From the NCBI GenBank assembly GCA_024234595.1, contig JACKNZ010000020.1, forward strand, positions 1-51,736: a DNA stretch of 51,736 nucleotides, given 5' to 3'. The DNA is from Moraxellaceae bacterium. Its GTDB lineage: Bacteria; Pseudomonadota; Gammaproteobacteria; Pseudomonadales; Moraxellaceae. The position numbers and the translations under genes were made by a program. Below, one piece after another: positions 18,758 through 27,800 of this stretch. The notes under the pieces were generated by a model. The model was given only the letters and a program-made list of their open reading frames with translations, was not told the DNA's origin and searched no databases. Each line of letters starts with the position of its first letter. Positions within the stretch are counted from its first letter, which is position 1.

Positions 18758-19541
18758 ATGGCTTATGGTATTGAAGACTTAAAAGCAATCATGGCGCAAT
18801 TACGCGCTCCCAACGGTTGTAATTGGGATAAACAACAAAGCTTTGCGACACTTGCCCCGTATGCTATTGAAGAAGCACACGAAGTCGCCGAAGCCATTGC
18901 CGAGCAAAACTATGGGCATTTGTGCGAAGAATTAGGGGATTTGTTATTACAAGTGGTGTTTCAGGCACAAATTGCCCAAGAACAACAGCTTTTTAATTTT
19001 GATGATGTAGTTAATGCCATTAGCCAAAAAATGATACGTCGTCATCCTCATGTCTTTGAAAAAAGAAAATGATTTAAGCCCCGAACAAGTGAGCCAACAA
19101 TGGGCAAGCATTAAAGCTCAAGAACAGCAACAACAAGGCAAACAACGTCGATATTTATTAGATGGCGTAGCCACAGGCCAGCCTGCTTTAACTCGTGCCG
19201 AAAAATTGCAAAAAACCGTAGCCAAAATGGGCTTTGATTGGAACGATACTCGGGCAGTGATTTTAAAAATTAGAGAAGAATTGGACGAAGTACAACACGC
19301 TATTGAACATACGCCAGACACTATTCAGGAAGAATTAGGTGACTTGTTATTTTGTGTCGTCAATTTGGCACGTCACTTAAAATTAGATTGTGAACATACC
19401 CTAAAGTTGGCTAATAATAAGTTTACGCAACGCTTTAATTTTATTGAAGATAAACTGCGTGAAGTGGGCAAAGATTTTAGTCAAACTGATTTGGGTGAAA
19501 TGGAACATTTTTGGCAGTTGGCCAAAATGGCTAAAGAATAA
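18758..19541 (+). pseudogene. mazG: MazG nucleoside triphosphate pyrophosphohydrolase, one-base frameshift
   Basis: MazG hydrolyses (d)NTPs to NMP and PPi and limits ppGpp-linked stress. Two overlapping frames (18758-19072 and 19050-19541) make one normal protein of about 260 residues. The N-terminal half has LRAPNGCNWDKQQSFATL and the E-E-x12-E-x2-D site (AIEEAHEVAEAI...EELGDLL). The C-terminal half repeats it (KIREELDEV...IQEELGDLLFCVVNLARHL). The break is in the A6 run at 19059-19064: with five A the reading goes from RHPHVFEK straight into ENDLSPEQVSQQW. A homopolymer sequencing error is at least as likely as a real lesion. Confidence 0.9.
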
Positions 19542-19623
19542 TCCGAACCTGTACTTTAGGCCAATGGCAATTTGAGTTAAAACAGGCTACAACTGATGTA
19601 TAGGCTTTGATGTAAGATTTTAT

Positions 19624-20619
19624 ATGCAAAATACGCGTTTAATAGATGGTTTTGGCCGTCAAATTACTTATGTTCGTTTGTCGGTGACCGATAGATGTGA
19701 TTTTCGTTGTGTGTATTGCATGGACGAGGAAATGACTTTTTTGCCACGTCAGCACATTCTCAGCCTAGAAGAATTGTATCGTTTAGGGCGCGTGTTGGTG
19801 AGTTTAGGCGTGAGTAAAATCCGTTTAACAGGCGGAGAGCCATTGATTAGACAAAATATTGTTTGGTTGGTACAAAAACTCGCTGCCCTAGAAGGACTTA
19901 AAGAGCTCACCTTAACCACCAATGGTTCTCAATTAGCACGTTTAGCTCAGCCCCTTAAAGACGCAGGGTTAAGCCGTATTAACATTAGCTTAGACAGTTT
20001 ACAGCCCGAACGCTTTAAGCAAATTACCCGTACAGGTCAACTGAGTGAGGTGTTGGCAGGCATTAAAGCGGCACAACAGGCAGGCTTTAAACACATTAAA
20101 TTAAACTGTGTGATGATGCGTGGTCGTAACGACGATGAAATTTTAGATATTGTTAATTTTGCGCGTCAGCAACAACTCGATTTAGCCTTTATTGAAGAAA
20201 TGCCTTTAGGTGTAATTACCGAGCATGAGCGCGCCCAAACCTTTATTAGCAATGACGATATTCGCCAACAAATTAGTGTCGTTTATCCTTTGTTGGCGGC
20301 CACCGATGTCACAGGCGGGCCAGCACGTTATTATCGTATGAGTGATAGCAATAGCCGTATTGGTTTTATCTCGCCCCATAGCCATAATTTTTGTGATACC
20401 TGTAACCGCGTGCGCGTCACGGTAGAAGGCCGATTATTATTGTGTTTGGGTAACGAACATTCTGCCGACCTTAAAGTCCCATTGCGTGATTTTGTCGATG
20501 ATGACCAGCCCTTAATTGATACTTTGTTTAAGGCGTTGCCCTTAAAACCAGAGCGACATCATTTTGATTTAGCGCAAGAGCCGCAAATTGTGCGTTTTAT
20601 GAATATGACGGGCGGTTAA
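19624..20619 (+). CDS. moaA: GTP 3',8-cyclase MoaA
   Basis: This radical-SAM enzyme turns GTP into 3',8-cyclo-7,8-dihydro-GTP, the first step of molybdopterin synthesis (with MoaC). The N-terminal cluster motif is CDFRCVYC (C-x3-C-x2-C), followed by KIRLTGGEPL. The C-terminal second cluster uses FCDTCNRVRVTVEGRLLLC, and the protein ends in the functional Gly-Gly tail (MTGG). At 331 residues the length is normal. It heads a moaA-orf-moaB-moeA cluster. No Moco riboswitch is recognisable in the 82 bases upstream, and no moaC, moaD or moaE is in the window. Confidence 0.96.
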   Translation: MQNTRLIDGFGRQITYVRLSVTDRCDFRCVYCMDEEMTFLPRQHILSLEELYRLGRVLVSLGVSKIRLTGGEPLIRQNIVWLVQKLAALEGLKELTLTTNGSQLARLAQPLKDAGLSRINISLDSLQPERFKQITRTGQLSEVLAGIKAAQQAGFKHIKLNCVMMRGRNDDEILDIVNFARQQQLDLAFIEEMPLGVITEHERAQTFISNDDIRQQISVVYPLLAATDVTGGPARYYRMSDSNSRIGFISPHSHNFCDTCNRVRVTVEGRLLLCLGNEHSADLKVPLRDFVDDDQPLIDTLFKALPLKPERHHFDLAQEPQIVRFMNMTGG

Positions 20620-20649
20620 TTGATTGTGATTGATAGATGAGCTAACATT

Positions 20650-20856
20650 ATGAATGCACAAATAAAATCTTTGGGTAGCATTAACCAAGACGTTAATAAG
20701 TTGCTGATTGATAAAATAGGGATTGTTAATACATTACGTTTTTATAATCAGTTTAATACAGGTCAAGGCGACTATGTTGAGCAACATCAAAAATTAGCTC
20801 AAGAATTGACTTTAGATGATATTTTTGATGAGTCTCAAGTGCAAACTAATCATTAG
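20650..20856 (+). CDS. Small uncharacterised protein between moaA and moaB
   Basis: A 68-residue frame starts with ATG 20650. It contains IGIVNTLRFYNQFNTGQGDY and ends with an acidic LTLDDIFDES tail. Small proteins with this pattern (a VxALRFxxQFxxGxGDYxxER-like core) occur in many bacteria, sometimes near toxin-antitoxin genes, but I know no function. It sits 30 bases after moaA and 62 before moaB on the same strand, so it may be co-transcribed. Composition is like its neighbours. Confidence 0.6.
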   Translation: MNAQIKSLGSINQDVNKLLIDKIGIVNTLRFYNQFNTGQGDYVEQHQKLAQELTLDDIFDESQVQTNH

Positions 20857-20918
20857 TTATTAGATAACACAGGAACTTTGCTAATTATGCTTTTAAATTT
20901 ATCATAAGAGTTTTTAAC

Positions 20919-21461
20919 ATGAGCCATTCTGCCATCAATAAGCCTTTTGTGCCTTTACAAATTGCGGTATTAACCGTCTCTGATACCCGTAGCCTAGAAA
21001 CCGACACGTCGGGTCAATATTTGGTCGATGCACTCACAGGTGCAGGACACCAATTGGCTGATAGACAGATTGTCAAAGATGATATTTATCAACTGCGAGC
21101 AGTCGTTTCTGCTTGGATTGCCAGTCCCAATGTACAGGCTGTTTTGGTCACAGGTGGCACAGGTTTTTCGGGACGAGATAGCACTCCCGAAGCATTGAGC
21201 GTATTGTTTGATAAACACATTGAGGGTTTTGGCGAGATTTTTAGACATTATTCGATGATAGAAATTGGTACTAGCACTTTGCAATCACGCGCGCTTGCAG
21301 GCATGGCCAATAACACCGTGATTTTTTGTATGCCTGGTTCGACCAATGCTTGCAAAACCGCATGGATAAATATTTTATCGCAACAACTCGACAACCAACA
21401 TCGGCCTTGTAACTTTGTGCCTAATCTTAAAAAAGCTGAGCAATGTGGGAGCCGTGGTTAA
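20919..21461 (+). CDS. moaB: Molybdenum cofactor protein MoaB
   Basis: A 180-residue MoaB/MogA-fold protein. It has IAVLTVSDTRSLETDTSGQYL at the N-terminus and the molybdopterin-binding LVTGGTGFSGRDSTPEA, then ALAGMANNTVIFCMPGS. MoaB-type proteins adenylylate molybdopterin before molybdate insertion by MoeA. Its stop TAA shares a base with the moeA ATG at 21461, a classic coupled overlap. Confidence 0.93.
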   Translation: MSHSAINKPFVPLQIAVLTVSDTRSLETDTSGQYLVDALTGAGHQLADRQIVKDDIYQLRAVVSAWIASPNVQAVLVTGGTGFSGRDSTPEALSVLFDKHIEGFGEIFRHYSMIEIGTSTLQSRALAGMANNTVIFCMPGSTNACKTAWINILSQQLDNQHRPCNFVPNLKKAEQCGSRG

Positions 21462-22690
21462 TGACTGATTGTTGCCCAAGTAACGGTTTATTGCCTGTTG
21501 ATGAAGCCATAGCGCAGTTGCAACAGGCAGCGAGTAGCACTCTGCCTCGTATTGAATATATTCATGTTAATCAGGCATTAGGCCGTGTGTTGGCGCAAGA
21601 TATGGTGGCGAGTTTAGATGTGCCGCCTCAAGCCAACTCGGCAATGGATGGTTACGCGCTGAATATTGAAGATATTCGTGCTGATGCGAGTTTTGTGCTT
21701 AGTCAACGCATTGCCGCAGGTACGGCACCACAAGCATTAGAGCGCGGCACAGTCGCGAGAATTTTTACAGGCGCAGTGATTCCACAAAATGCCAATGCGG
21801 TAGTCATGCAAGAAAATTGTCAGCTATTGGCAGATGGACGAGTAAAAATTCTTTCATGGCCAACGTTAAATTCTAACATTCGACCACAAGGGCAAGATAT
21901 TGCAAAAGGTGATGTAATTTTACGTCAGGGACAACCATTAAATGCCGCTGCGTTGGGTTTAATTGCCACCATTGGCCAAGACACAGTGGCGGTTTATCAA
22001 CGGCTAAAAGTCATCTATTTTTGTACAGGTGATGAATTAGTAGCTGCCAATCAGCCACTAAAAATAGGTCAAATTTATAATAGCAATGGTGTGTTACTGC
22101 ATAATTTATTAACTGAATATGGCTTTGAAGCGATTGATGGTGGTGTGATAGCCGATAACTTGACCGACACTATTAACACTTTGCAGCAAGCAGCCCAACA
22201 AGCCGATGTTGTGATGACAACAGGTGGCGTGTCGGTAGGAGAAGAAGACCACGTTAAAGCCGCGTTAACTCAGATTGGCCATTTAGACTTGTGGAAAATC
22301 GCCATTAAACCAGGTAAACCGTTGGCATTTGGCTCTATTGGCAATACGCCATTTTTGGGATTACCAGGAAACCCTCAGTCGGTATTTGTCACGTTTAACA
22401 TATTGGCGCGGGTGTTTTTGGCATACAAACAAGGGCAACGCCATAACGTGATACCCAAGCCTGTGCCAGTGGCTTGTGACTTTGAAGTGACAAAAGCCCA
22501 AAGCCGTCGAGAATATTTGCGTGTGCAATTAGTGGCTACTGCGGATGGAATGCGTTTGCAAAAGCATGCTAATCAAAGTAGTGGGGTGCTGTCATCGGCG
22601 GTGTGGGCAGATGGTTTTGCGATTATTGAGGCGCATCAGACTGTGCAAAAGGGTGAGAGTGTGGGGTTTGTTAGTCTAAATAATTGCTGA
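21461..22690 (+). CDS. moeA: Molybdopterin molybdotransferase MoeA
   Basis: MoeA ligates molybdate to adenylylated molybdopterin, finishing Mo-cofactor. The 409-residue protein has VPPQANSAMDGYALN, TGGVSVGEEDHVK, IAIKPGKPLAFG and GLPGNPQS. The frame opens at 21443, but ATG 21461 overlaps the moaB stop (TAATG) and gives the usual N-terminus (MTDCCPSNGLLPVDEA), so I use it. Three bases after its stop lies an orphan CRISPR repeat, the left border of the accessory island. Confidence 0.95.
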   Translation: MTDCCPSNGLLPVDEAIAQLQQAASSTLPRIEYIHVNQALGRVLAQDMVASLDVPPQANSAMDGYALNIEDIRADASFVLSQRIAAGTAPQALERGTVARIFTGAVIPQNANAVVMQENCQLLADGRVKILSWPTLNSNIRPQGQDIAKGDVILRQGQPLNAAALGLIATIGQDTVAVYQRLKVIYFCTGDELVAANQPLKIGQIYNSNGVLLHNLLTEYGFEAIDGGVIADNLTDTINTLQQAAQQADVVMTTGGVSVGEEDHVKAALTQIGHLDLWKIAIKPGKPLAFGSIGNTPFLGLPGNPQSVFVTFNILARVFLAYKQGQRHNVIPKPVPVACDFEVTKAQSRREYLRVQLVATADGMRLQKHANQSSGVLSSAVWADGFAIIEAHQTVQKGESVGFVSLNNC

Positions 22691-22692
22691 GA

Positions 22693-22719
22693 TTTCAAGC
22701 CGCCTATGTGACGGTGAAC
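22693..22719. repeat. Orphan degenerate CRISPR repeat next to moeA
   Basis: The 27-base TTTCAAGCCGCCTATGTGAC... followed by GGTGAAC matches the array repeat except for one missing T and one G-to-A change. It lies 951 bases from the nearest array repeat, across the VapBC-like module, and in the same orientation. It is probably a relic of a once longer array. Confidence 0.85.
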
Positions 22720-22841
22720 TGTGTGAATGCTTAAAAATGCCTTGTTTTAGGCTTGTTTGTGGCTTGTGGCTAACTTGGCGTATGGCTTCAAAAAGCGCAA
22801 GATATTCTCATTTTTCACAACGATTTTTAAAAAACAGGCAT

Positions 22842-22865
22842 AAAAAAACCGCCTTGGCGCGGTTT
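22842..22865 (-). terminator. Rho-independent terminator of the toxin-antitoxin operon
   Basis: Read on the minus strand, AACCGC-GCCAAG-GCGGTT is followed by a T-run. It lies 12 bases after the toxin stop codon. Confidence 0.8.
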
Positions 22866-22876
22866 GTGGTGTGTTA

Positions 22877-23329
22877 TTAGTTGGCAAGCTGTCTATGGGC
22901 TTCGGTGAGCCATATTATTTTAAACGGTTGATTGTTTCGGGTGCGATACGCTCTAAAATCATTTTCATCTACGGTAAAAATATGCACGGTCTTTAACTTC
23001 TCGGCTAAAAAAACGATAGCAACATCGGTTATATCTGCGCCATCGCCTTTAGACGCTTCCGAATACTTTTGTATATAATCGGCCATTGCTAAAAGGTCGG
23101 CGGTATGGCTGCTGTGAATATGTACCTTTTCACGCGCTAACCATGCCAACATAGCCCTACGTCCCTCGCTGTTTAATTTGTGGCTGGCTTCGGCTAAACA
23201 TTCCCACAAAGTATGAAATTTATACTTTCGGCTTACGGATGCGACTAAAACCTCTTTTGCCGTGGGATGATATTTTCCACTACGGCTAAAAAGCTCTATT
23301 AAGTAGCCCGAATCTAAAATAATGTTCAC
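22877..23329 (-). CDS. PIN-domain toxin (VapC-like)
   Basis: A 150-residue protein with the PIN ribonuclease layout: Asp6 in NIILDSGYLIELF, Glu in TLWECLAEAS (about 41-50), Asp in GDGADITDVAIVFLAEKL and a last Asp in FTVDENDF. PIN toxins cut specific RNAs, often tRNA. The start is GTG 23329, and the gene overlaps the antitoxin by four bases. A decayed, collinear copy of this gene lies inside the CRISPR array at 24225-24543. It is longer and less typical than classical VapC, so I give no symbol. Confidence 0.8.
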   Translation of the reverse strand: MNIILDSGYLIELFSRSGKYHPTAKEVLVASVSRKYKFHTLWECLAEASHKLNSEGRRAMLAWLAREKVHIHSSHTADLLAMADYIQKYSEASKGDGADITDVAIVFLAEKLKTVHIFTVDENDFRAYRTRNNQPFKIIWLTEAHRQLAN

Positions 23330-23532
23330 TTGCTACCCTCTCTAGCGTCGCCTACCTCAAAAAATGTTTTATCTAAATAATTTACTTTGTCCAATAACTC
23401 TAAGGCGCGAATAATGGCGGCTTCGGGCTTTATGTTTAATTCGGTACTTACTTTCTCTAGCAAAGCCAATGCTTTAGGCTTAAGTACGATTTTCTCGGGC
23501 ATGGTGTTGTTTGTTTTGGCTTTGGTAGTCAT
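23326..23532 (-). CDS. Antitoxin partner of the PIN toxin (ribbon-helix-helix-like)
   Basis: A 68-residue, lysine-rich protein. The core IVLKPKALALLEKVSTELN plus IKPEAAIIRALELLDKV has the strand-helix-helix look of an RHH DNA-binding domain. The short acidic C-terminus would contact the toxin. It starts at ATG 23532 with a GGAG site and precedes the toxin with a four-base overlap, the usual antitoxin-first order. A palindrome over its -10 box (23552-23571) is a likely self-binding operator. Confidence 0.72.
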   Translation of the reverse strand: MTTKAKTNNTMPEKIVLKPKALALLEKVSTELNIKPEAAIIRALELLDKVNYLDKTFFEVGDAREGSK

Positions 23533-23551
23533 GATATTTACTCCAGTAGAT

Positions 23552-23571
23552 AAGGGGCATTATAGCCCCTT
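23552..23571 (-). promoter_or_regulatory. Palindromic operator/promoter of the toxin-antitoxin operon
   Basis: On the minus strand AAGGGGCTATAATGCCCCTT is a palindrome centred on a perfect -10 box (TATAAT, 23564-23559), 20 bases before the antitoxin ATG. The -35 is weak (ATGTGA). On the plus strand the same hairpin is followed by a T-run and could end transcripts entering from the left. Confidence 0.65.
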
Positions 23572-23669
23572 TTTTATTACCTCACATACCCAAAGGCGCA
23601 CAGGCTTAACATAGCGGTCTCTTTTAAGAGCTGGCCAACGGCCTCTAGTTGTTCGGGTTCAAGTGGGAC

Positions 23670-23937
23670 TTTCTAAGCCGCCTATGTGGCGGTGAACTTA
23701 TCTGCGATGAGCTGCCACTTTGATAATTATTTCTAAGCCGCCTATGTGGCGGTGAACGTGCTGCCAAAGTGATTGTATCACCGCTTGCATTTCTAAGCCG
23801 CCTATGTGGCGGTGAACGCCCCCAATCCTCTGCCACTTCTTCGATTGTCTTTCTAAGCCGCCTATGTGGCGGTGAACTACAAAATCATTGTTATCTTGCG
23901 CGTTAAATTTTTCTAAGCCGCCTATGTGGCGGTGAAC
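23670..23937 (-). CRISPR. Canonical distal block: five repeats, four 32-nt spacers
   Basis: Repeats at 23670-23697, 23730-23757, 23790-23817, 23850-23877 and 23910-23937 are identical, with an exact 60-base period. These four spacers are the only ones in the array that have the I-F spacer length without exception, and they are the best queries for protospacer searches. Confidence 0.95.
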
Positions 23938-23974
23938 ATCAATATACTTAGTCAGTGCTGAAAAAAGGCATTTT

Positions 23975-24223
23975 TTAAGAAAGAGTTTCAATTGGAGTGA
24001 AGCAAACAGCAATATATTGTATATCGCAACGCATCGTCACGGGGTTAAAGCTCAGTACGACGAAAATGCTCAAAAAGGCTGATTGAAATTCTGAAAAAAA
24101 GAAAGCGACTAGCCACTTTCTGAGGTTCCATGCACAAGCCGCCATCAGTAAATTGATACGGTCACCAAGACTCCCTTTCAGCCTGCATCGGGATAATCTA
24201 AAGTCTTGTTTTAAATGACCAAT
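23975..24223 (-). mobile_element. 3' remnant of an IS5-family transposase
   Basis: The minus-strand frame reads LIGHLKQDFRLSRCRLKGS then GDRINLLMAACAWNLRKWL, the typical C-terminal end of IS5-family transposases just after the last catalytic Glu region. The rest of the transposase is missing. Directly upstream (24225) begins sequence derived from the PIN toxin, so the insertion sequence probably landed in a toxin copy and both then decayed. No clear terminal inverted repeat or target duplication was found. Confidence 0.75.
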
Positions 24224-24224
24224 A

Positions 24225-24543
24225 AGCAACAATCGGTTATATTGCGCCATCGCCTTTAGACGCTGTGAATACGCTTTTGTTATAATGGCCATTGCTCTAT
24301 CGCGGCGGTAAGCTGCTGCTGAAATATGTACCTTTTAATAACCATGCCAACATGTAAACAACGTCCTCGCTGCTTAATTTGTGAACTTCTAATAGCCCCT
24401 ATCAACCACCGCCTATGTATGAACAATATACTTCTATGCGATGCGACTGCGCCTATGTGGCTTTGAAGCAAATGGGATTAAGTGCCACTATTTCTAATCC
24501 GCCTATGTGGCGTGAACTGAATCTAAAATAATGTTGATTTGCT
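24225..24543 (-). pseudogene. Decayed duplicate of the PIN toxin inside the array
   Basis: This stretch is collinear with 23017-23336 (the N-terminal two thirds of the toxin gene) over almost the same length. Recognisable blocks include GCGCCATCGCCTTTAGACGC, AATATGTACCTTTT, ACCATGCCAACAT and GAATCTAAAATAATGTT. Many indels break the frame, and CRISPR-repeat fragments (CCGCCTATGT) replace parts of it. It cannot make a PIN protein. Confidence 0.75.
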
Positions 24544-24839
24544 AAGCCGCTAGTGTCGGTGAACAACAACTGCGCTACGCGCCATGAATTTCTAAGCTTT
24601 GTGGCATGAACTTAATCAGGCTCATGTATTTCTTTCTAGCCCGCCTATGTGAATTTGAACATTGCGTTAATACTTAAGCCGCCTGCATGTGGCGGTTACT
24701 CTAAGCCGCCTTGTGGCGGTGAACTTCAAGCACGCAGTAATTGACGCTTTGGAACAAATTTAAGCGCCTATGTGGCGGTGAACAATTTTCGCGGTAATTG
24801 CTACGCTAATGTGCTTTGGGCTGAATATTTGGAATTGGC
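24544..24839 (-). repeat. Degenerate CRISPR repeat zone
   Basis: Broken or mutated repeats occur here at irregular spacing, such as CTAAGCCGCTAGTGTCGGTG, TTTCTAAGCTTTGTGGC and CTAAGCCGCCTTGTGGCGG. Towards higher coordinates they improve until full repeats resume near 24840. The stretch holds no open reading frame that could be a real gene. Confidence 0.7.
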
Positions 24840-27800
24840 TAAGCCGCCTATGTGGCGGTGAACTTCTTTTAACAAAGGTACGACGCTTTTAAGCCGCCTG
24901 TGTGGCGGTGAACATGCTTTGATTATATTTATTGATTTCTAAGCCGCCTATGTGGCGGTGAACGGCCTTTTCCGTACGGAAAAGTGATGCTAAGCCGCCT
25001 ATGTGGCGGTGAATCAACCAACACTGAATTTTGTTTTTTTCTAAGCCGCCTATGTGGCGGTGAACTTGCAGCTATCAACAAAGTGCAAATATAAATTGAT
25101 TTTCTAAGCCGCCTATGTGGCGGTGAACTATGAAAAAAATTTTTCGCCACTACGCCAAACGCTTCTAAGCCGCCTATGTGGCGGTGAACACTATCGCGAT
25201 TTTCGGTTTGGCATTTTTTTAAGCCGCCTATGTGGCGGTGAACAATATCTTACATTATCGCATATTGTTTTTTCGCTGATTTTTTCTAAGCCGCCTATGT
25301 GGCGGTGAACAAACTGTTTTGGATGAATAAATTGTAAGCCGCCAAGCCGCCTATGTGGCGGTGAATAGCCATTTCAAGCCGCAAAACGACCATGACTTTC
25401 TTTTCTAAGCCGCCTATGTGGCGGTGAACATGAAATTTGGTGAAGCCGCCTATGTGGCGGTGAACTAAAACTGTTTGCAAAGTTTTTCTAAGCCGCCTAT
25501 GTGGCGGTGGCGGTGCTGAACTGGCTGTTGTCGTTTTTCTAAGCCGCCTATGTGGCGGTGAACCAACAAATTCAGTTTAAGCTTTTTGCATTTTTCTAAG
25601 CCGCCTATGTGGCGGTGAACATGTACGCATTGCTTGGTTTTCTAAGCCAAGCATTTTTCTAAGCCGCCTATGTGGCGGTGAACTTTCTAAGCCGCCTTGT
25701 GGCGGTGAACATAGCAAAATTTTGTTCAATTTTAAAGCCGCCTATGTGGCGGTGAACTAATAACAATCTAGTACAAATTGCTGTTTTTTTAAGCCGCCTA
25801 TGTGGCGGTGAACAATGTTAACCATATTAAACTGCATGAGATTAATTTCTAAGCCGCCTATGTGGCGGTGAACAATGAACATCTGAACCAAAACACGTGT
25901 TTTTTTTCTAAGCCGCCTATGTGGCGGTGAACTCATGCTGTTACCAATATTTTTCTAAGCCGCCTATGTGGCGGTGAACAACGTTAATTGGCAGCGTGCA
26001 ACTATTCATTTCTAAGCCGCCTAATGAACTTGCTTTTTTTTTCTAAGCCGCCTATGTGGCGGTGAACATTTTAACAACGTTTCTGCCGCTATGCGCTAAT
26101 TTTTTTAAGCCGCCTATGTGGCGGTGAACGAAAGAATGAAGGTTTTCAAAATTGTGTTCATGCTAAGCCGCCTATGGCGGTGAACAACGTGAACTAAGCC
26201 GCCTATGTGGCGGTGAACCGCCTGGTGCGAATTGCAACAAAACAAAAAACAAAAAGCTTTTTCTAAGCCGCCTATGTGGCGGTGAACGCATGCAAGCAAA
26301 CATAAATAGTTTTTTTTCTAAGCCGCCTATGTGGCGGTGAACTTACCTGTCAATTTACATGTGTTATGTTTTTTCTAAGCCGCCTATGTGGCGGTGAACT
26401 ATGTATACGTCAAAATTGAAAAACCGTTTTTTCTAAGCCGCCTATGTGGCGGTGAACCTACTTTTATTGCATGCAATTTCTAAGCCGCCTATGTGGCGGT
26501 GAACTAACGCCTTTTTTTCTAAGCCGCCTATGTGGCGGTGAACTTTACTTAAGCCGTATGTCAAAACTTTTTCTAAGCCGCCTATGTGGCGGTGAACCAT
26601 GAACAATGCAAAAGGGTGCATTGATTTTTAAGCCGCCTATGTGGCGGTGAACAGTTTTTCTAAGCCGCCTATGTGGCGGTGAACTGCCTATGTGGCGGTG
26701 AACTATAAATATATCAATATTTGCATATTTTTTTTTCTAAGCCGCCTATGTGGCGGTGAACGCCAGTAAGCGACATGTGCCGATTGAACGCTTTTTTTTC
26801 TAAGCCGCCTATGTGGCGGTGAACAACAACTGAACAAATACAAAACAATGCTAAACATTTTCTAAGCCGCCTATGTGGCGGTGAACTTAACAATTAAGTG
26901 CATAAAACTTATTATTGTTTCTAAGCCGCCTATGTGGCGGTGAACTTTGTTTTTTGGCGGTAAGCCGCCTATGTGGCGGTGAACGCCGTTAGCTGATGCA
27001 AGTTGCAATGATCAATTTTTTCTTTCTAAGCCGCCTATGTGGCGGTGAACCGCCAATGAACGGCGCTGCAAGATTTTCGGTTTTTTTTTTTCTAAGCCGC
27101 CTATGTGGCGGTGAACTAATGAAAAAATTCATAACTATATCGCGTTAAACAATTTCTAAGCCGCCTATGTGGCGGTGAACTGGCTTTTAATTTAAGCCTA
27201 AGCCGCCTATGTGGCGGTGAACGAATTTCTAATTGCACTTACTTTTGAATTTAGCGAAACTAAGCCGCCTATGTGGCGGTGAACTTTTTACACAATTGTC
27301 GCAACCATTGTTGCAATTTTTTAAGCCGCCTATGTGGCGGTGAACAATTTTTACCGCCTAAATATAACAATCTTTTTTTTCTAAGCCGCCTATGTGGCGG
27401 TGAACAAAAAAGAACCATGATGTTTCGATGCCGTTTTTTTTTAAGCCGCCTATGTGGCGGTGAACGGAACTGTACGCAAAAAATTGTTTTTTCTAAGCCG
27501 CCTATGTGGCGGTGAACTTTTTTAATAATTTTCTAAGCCGCCTATGTGGCGGTGAACGGTAACCATAGCATTGCAAAATGCCAATTCTTTTTTTCTAAGC
27601 CGCCTATGTGGCGGTGAACGCCTATGTGGTGAACTATTTTCTAAGCCGCCTATGTGGCGGTGAACAAAAAAAAGGCTGTCGTTAAAAATTTTTTAAGCCG
27701 CCTATGTGGCGGTGAACAAAAAGTAAAAAATTAAATGCGGAACGGTGAATTTTTCTAAGCCGCCTATGTGGCGGTGAACGTTACAACAAATTCATGCACA

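Noticed and set aside
19542..19623. Moco riboswitch before moaA
   Set aside because: The 82 bases lack the conserved paired elements and length expected; none could be supported.
22693..23669. CreTA-type (RNA) CRISPR-guarding toxin-antitoxin
   Set aside because: The module encodes a PIN protein with its own overlapping RHH-like antitoxin gene and operator, so no crRNA-like antitoxin is needed. The orphan repeat has no visible promoter or toxin-matching spacer.
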